A stretch of DNA of 43,945 nucleotides from assembly GCA_030606805.1 (NCBI GenBank), contig JAUWFS010000004.1, forward strand, positions 1 to 43,945, read 5' to 3'. The stretch's first letter is position 1; each line of letters opens with the position of its first letter. Below are positions 41,871 through 43,945 of the stretch, piece by piece. The notes under the pieces are model-generated. The model was not told the DNA's origin. It saw only the letters and a program-made list of their open reading frames with translations, and did no database searches. This stretch comes from B13-G4 sp030606805 (GTDB lineage: Bacteria; Desulfobacterota; Desulfobacteria; Desulfobacterales; ETH-SRB1). The position numbers were made by a program, and so were the translations under genes.

Positions 41871-43091
41871 CTATTCATGGTGCACTTGCAATTTGAATTC
41901 ACCATCAAATTTGACTTTTGCAACTACTCCGGCATGATCAGATGGCCAGAAGCCGCTGGGTGTCATATTTTTCACCTTGTTACCAACGACCCTTGCTTTG
42001 ACTTTGTCTATTTCCAGATCTTTTGGATCCAGAAAGATAAGATCGATGCGTGAAGTGAGTTCAGCGGTCGGATTACTGACATACTCGTCAAAGCCGCTTG
42101 TGAAACCATCACCATATTTTTTTTGCTCAAGCCAGGAATCTTTGTATCCGGCATCAATTGCCATCATATAAGGCGGTACGTAGGGCATCAGCACATACCC
42201 ACCCTGTCCGTCAGGCACATAGCTTTCGCCCGGCACATCTTCCGAAGAGCTGTTGAAATCGCCGACCATGACGACAGGTTTGGAATCAAAAAGCCATGAT
42301 AGATAGTCTATGGTGCCTAATAACTCCTCCATCTGAGCTGCCTGGAAAACTCTAAAAACGCTTCCCGGCGCACTGCGTACTTCCAGATGGGTATTGACGA
42401 AACGGAAATCATCGCCCTTGATATTCACATCAAGAGCAATATAACCCCGGGTGAATGCAACGGAAGTGCCTCCGAGATCCAGCTCCAATTGATATTGGTA
42501 GTTGCCCTTGTACTCATTTGAGGCAACATGGTCTTCGCGCACCAGAATGACATCATGGTCAACCAGACGAATATCAGAAAGGTAATAGGGATGTCCGGCA
42601 TTGAGATCCGCCATGGGCATTTCTATATCGGCATTGGTAACCGTAAAAGCGGTATAATCCATTCCACGCATCTGCAGTGCAGCATCAAGAACCGAATAAA
42701 AATCAATGAGAACCGTATTTGCCTGAACCGGGTTGCCGAAGATAAAATCGCCAGGGGTCTGGATGTAGTAAGTGAACACTTCCTGCAGGCCGATAACATC
42801 CGGTTCGAAGAGCGCAATTTCATCGGCAAGCGCTTCAGCACGCTCCCAGAAGTTGGTATATAGCATTGTTTGATAAACTTCCGCCACTGCATATGGAATT
42901 GAGTCAGGGTCAGTTTGAGCAGCTTCAACCACTTTGAAAGTATCCGCACCCAAATACAGGTTGCGGGTCATCGTTTTTATCTTGGGGTCTCCTGCAAATA
43001 CCGATGAGGGAAGTGCAATTAGCATCAGGACTGTAAATAAAAGCAATCCTTTTTTGAAGCCTGAAAACATTTTTCCGAGTTTCTTTTCCAT
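41871..43091 (-). CDS. Secreted endonuclease/exonuclease/phosphatase (EEP) family protein
   Basis: The 406-residue protein has a signal peptide (GLLLFTVLMLIALPSSVFAG) and the EEP fold motifs in order: TRNLYLGAD, PDVIGLQEV (metal-binding Glu), FVNTHLEV, VMVGDFNSSSED and the C-terminal SDHAGVVAKV. These are the metal and catalytic residues of the DNase I/sphingomyelinase superfamily. It therefore hydrolyses a phosphodiester outside the cytoplasm, either nucleic acid or phospholipid; the sequence does not decide which. An RBS candidate (GGAGGAT) lies before the ATG. It is isolated between mobile elements. Confidence 0.8.
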   Translation of the reverse strand: MEKKLGKMFSGFKKGLLLFTVLMLIALPSSVFAGDPKIKTMTRNLYLGADTFKVVEAAQTDPDSIPYAVAEVYQTMLYTNFWERAEALADEIALFEPDVIGLQEVFTYYIQTPGDFIFGNPVQANTVLIDFYSVLDAALQMRGMDYTAFTVTNADIEMPMADLNAGHPYYLSDIRLVDHDVILVREDHVASNEYKGNYQYQLELDLGGTSVAFTRGYIALDVNIKGDDFRFVNTHLEVRSAPGSVFRVFQAAQMEELLGTIDYLSWLFDSKPVVMVGDFNSSSEDVPGESYVPDGQGGYVLMPYVPPYMMAIDAGYKDSWLEQKKYGDGFTSGFDEYVSNPTAELTSRIDLIFLDPKDLEIDKVKARVVGNKVKNMTPSGFWPSDHAGVVAKVKFDGEFKLQVHHE

Positions 43092-43184
43092 GATAAATCC
43101 TCCGTCTTGATTGATGTTAATCGGTCAATCGACCTAAAACGCAATGTTCACAGCATGTTGCAATGGGAGAATGAGATTGAAATT

Positions 43185-43729
43185 GGTGTCAAAGCTTGAA
43201 TTGTGAATTAAGTTTTTCAAATTGGTTTTTCACTTTTTTATCTTTATTCATCTTCTCTTTAAATCTTTTCACACAATGACTGATAGCAGAGTAACTCATA
43301 TTAAAAAGCTGACCTAACTTTTCATTGGTCATTAATCCTTTATTCCAAAGTAAATAAACGATTAAATCACGTTTGTGTTTATCTATACCATGCAATCGTT
43401 TTGCCTGAACACATTTTATCAATATCAATATCAATTTGAACGATTTTTGCAGATTTTTTTAATAAATCCTCCACATTGATATCTTTTGCCAAATGCTTTT
43501 GCTGAGGCAAAGATATCTACTTCAAAACGTTCCGACATTTCCGAGATCGTTTCTAAAAACAAATTTCGATCAGCGTCATTTAAATAAATATGCTGTCCGT
43601 CATTTCCCCGGGACATTAAGTGATATAATGCGCCTTCATATTCAATTCGCCATGCTCTACCCATACTGATTTTCCTAAATGATAGTGGCTTAATCGTCAA
43701 GCATTAATTCACAATTCAAGCTTTGACAC
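43185..43729. mobile_element. Internally deleted derivative of the HUH element
   Basis: It has the same 5' and 3' ends as 40008-41044 and the same orientation, but is only about 545 bp long. Two transposase pieces remain: the N-terminus (43431-43700) and the C-terminus (43189-43434). They are joined at AGGCAAA, a heptamer present at both break sites of the full copy (about 40322 and 40817), which implies a microhomology deletion that removed the HUH motif and tyrosine. Confidence 0.85.
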
Positions 43730-43862
43730 TTATGTTGCGAGTCCTTCTAACCTATTGAAAAAACAAGTGGATACTAACCAAAACCTTATGTGTCGATATT
43801 CACTATAATAACAGGAACTTATGAAAAGCCCGCAACATAACTTAAAATGACTCGCAACATAA
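43730..43862. repeat. 133-bp inverted-repeat unit with TTATGTTGCGAGTC ends
   Basis: TTATGTTGCGAGTC (43730-43743) is perfectly inverted at 43849-43862, with a partial third copy (GCCCGCAACATAA) at 43828-43840. It begins exactly where the deleted HUH element ends. It may be a MITE or the end of an element continuing past the window. Confidence 0.55.
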
Positions 43863-43945
43863 TAATGTGGTTATCTTAAACGTATCCACCAATGGCAAAT
43901 CATCGAAATTTGCGTACGGTTGAACTCAAGGGACACCATGGCTTT

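Noticed and set aside
43892..43945. Open plus-strand frame from ATG to the right edge (18 codons)
   Set aside because: There is no ribosome site and too little sequence to support a gene.
1..43945. CRISPR array
   Set aside because: The many spacer repeats are short degenerate or inverted units; no regularly spaced identical direct repeats with unique spacers and no cas gene were seen.

Overview
The window looks like a chromosomal segment of an anaerobic Desulfobacterota ("deltaproteobacterial") genome with many repeats. This is inferred from several features: a PxxKW-type cysteine-rich protein, a GSU2403-family nucleotidyltransferase remnant, a probable small selenoprotein read through an in-frame TGA, a KdsD with CBS domains, a plant/trypanosome-type phosphofructokinase, and intergenic spacers packed with short degenerate heptad-like repeats and RAYT/MITE elements. 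No rRNA or tRNA gene was recognised.

Layout. 1-1003: start of an IS3-like orfA running off the left edge, a truncated REP-type transposase and a CopG/BrnA-like antitoxin. 1018-7237: an old-yellow-enzyme gene and a UDP-sugar dehydrogenase (both minus strand), separated by a plus-strand operon of PfkB-like kinase, CBS-pair protein and Na+/H+ antiporter. That operon is flanked by direct copies of the OYE-start/dehydrogenase-end junction, so it appears to sit inside a segmental duplication. 7540-9679: RluB-like pseudouridine synthase and ArgJ. 9941-10135: dual-CxxC small selenoprotein with a SECIS-like hairpin. 10151-10318: a candidate structured RNA. 10428-19048: a tight four-gene defence operon (PLD-SNF2 helicase, Eco57I-like adenine methyltransferase, AAA15/OLD-like ATPase, DUF4276 TOPRIM-like protein). 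The spacing is 3 nt, then a 4-nt overlap, then 3 nt.

19315-31396 is housekeeping: TruA, CLC channel with CBS domains, an aminotransferase, the PxxKW protein, KdsD, PFK, an LpoA-like lipoprotein, a decayed carB 3' remnant and a stand-alone GMP synthase ATP-pyrophosphatase subunit. 31843-37721 holds a large secreted metalloprotease/VWA protein of higher GC, a membrane-anchored unknown, a small unknown and an orphan LuxR-type response regulator. 37812-43945 is a decay zone. It has REP repeats, truncated genes, a RelB/YafQ toxin-antitoxin pair whose toxin is split by a 118-bp MITE with a 6-bp target duplication, an HUH transposase element with 27-bp terminal inverted repeats plus an internally deleted copy, an IS481-like remnant, and a secreted EEP-family phosphohydrolase.

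Most interesting: (1) the four-gene defence operon and the structured RNA just upstream; (2) the TGA-interrupted dual-CxxC gene with a GGUC-loop SECIS-like hairpin; (3) the MITE-broken toxin whose frame is restored exactly by removing the element and one target copy; (4) the duplicated junction around the pfkB-antiporter operon. All calls come from reading the sequence; no database search was run.
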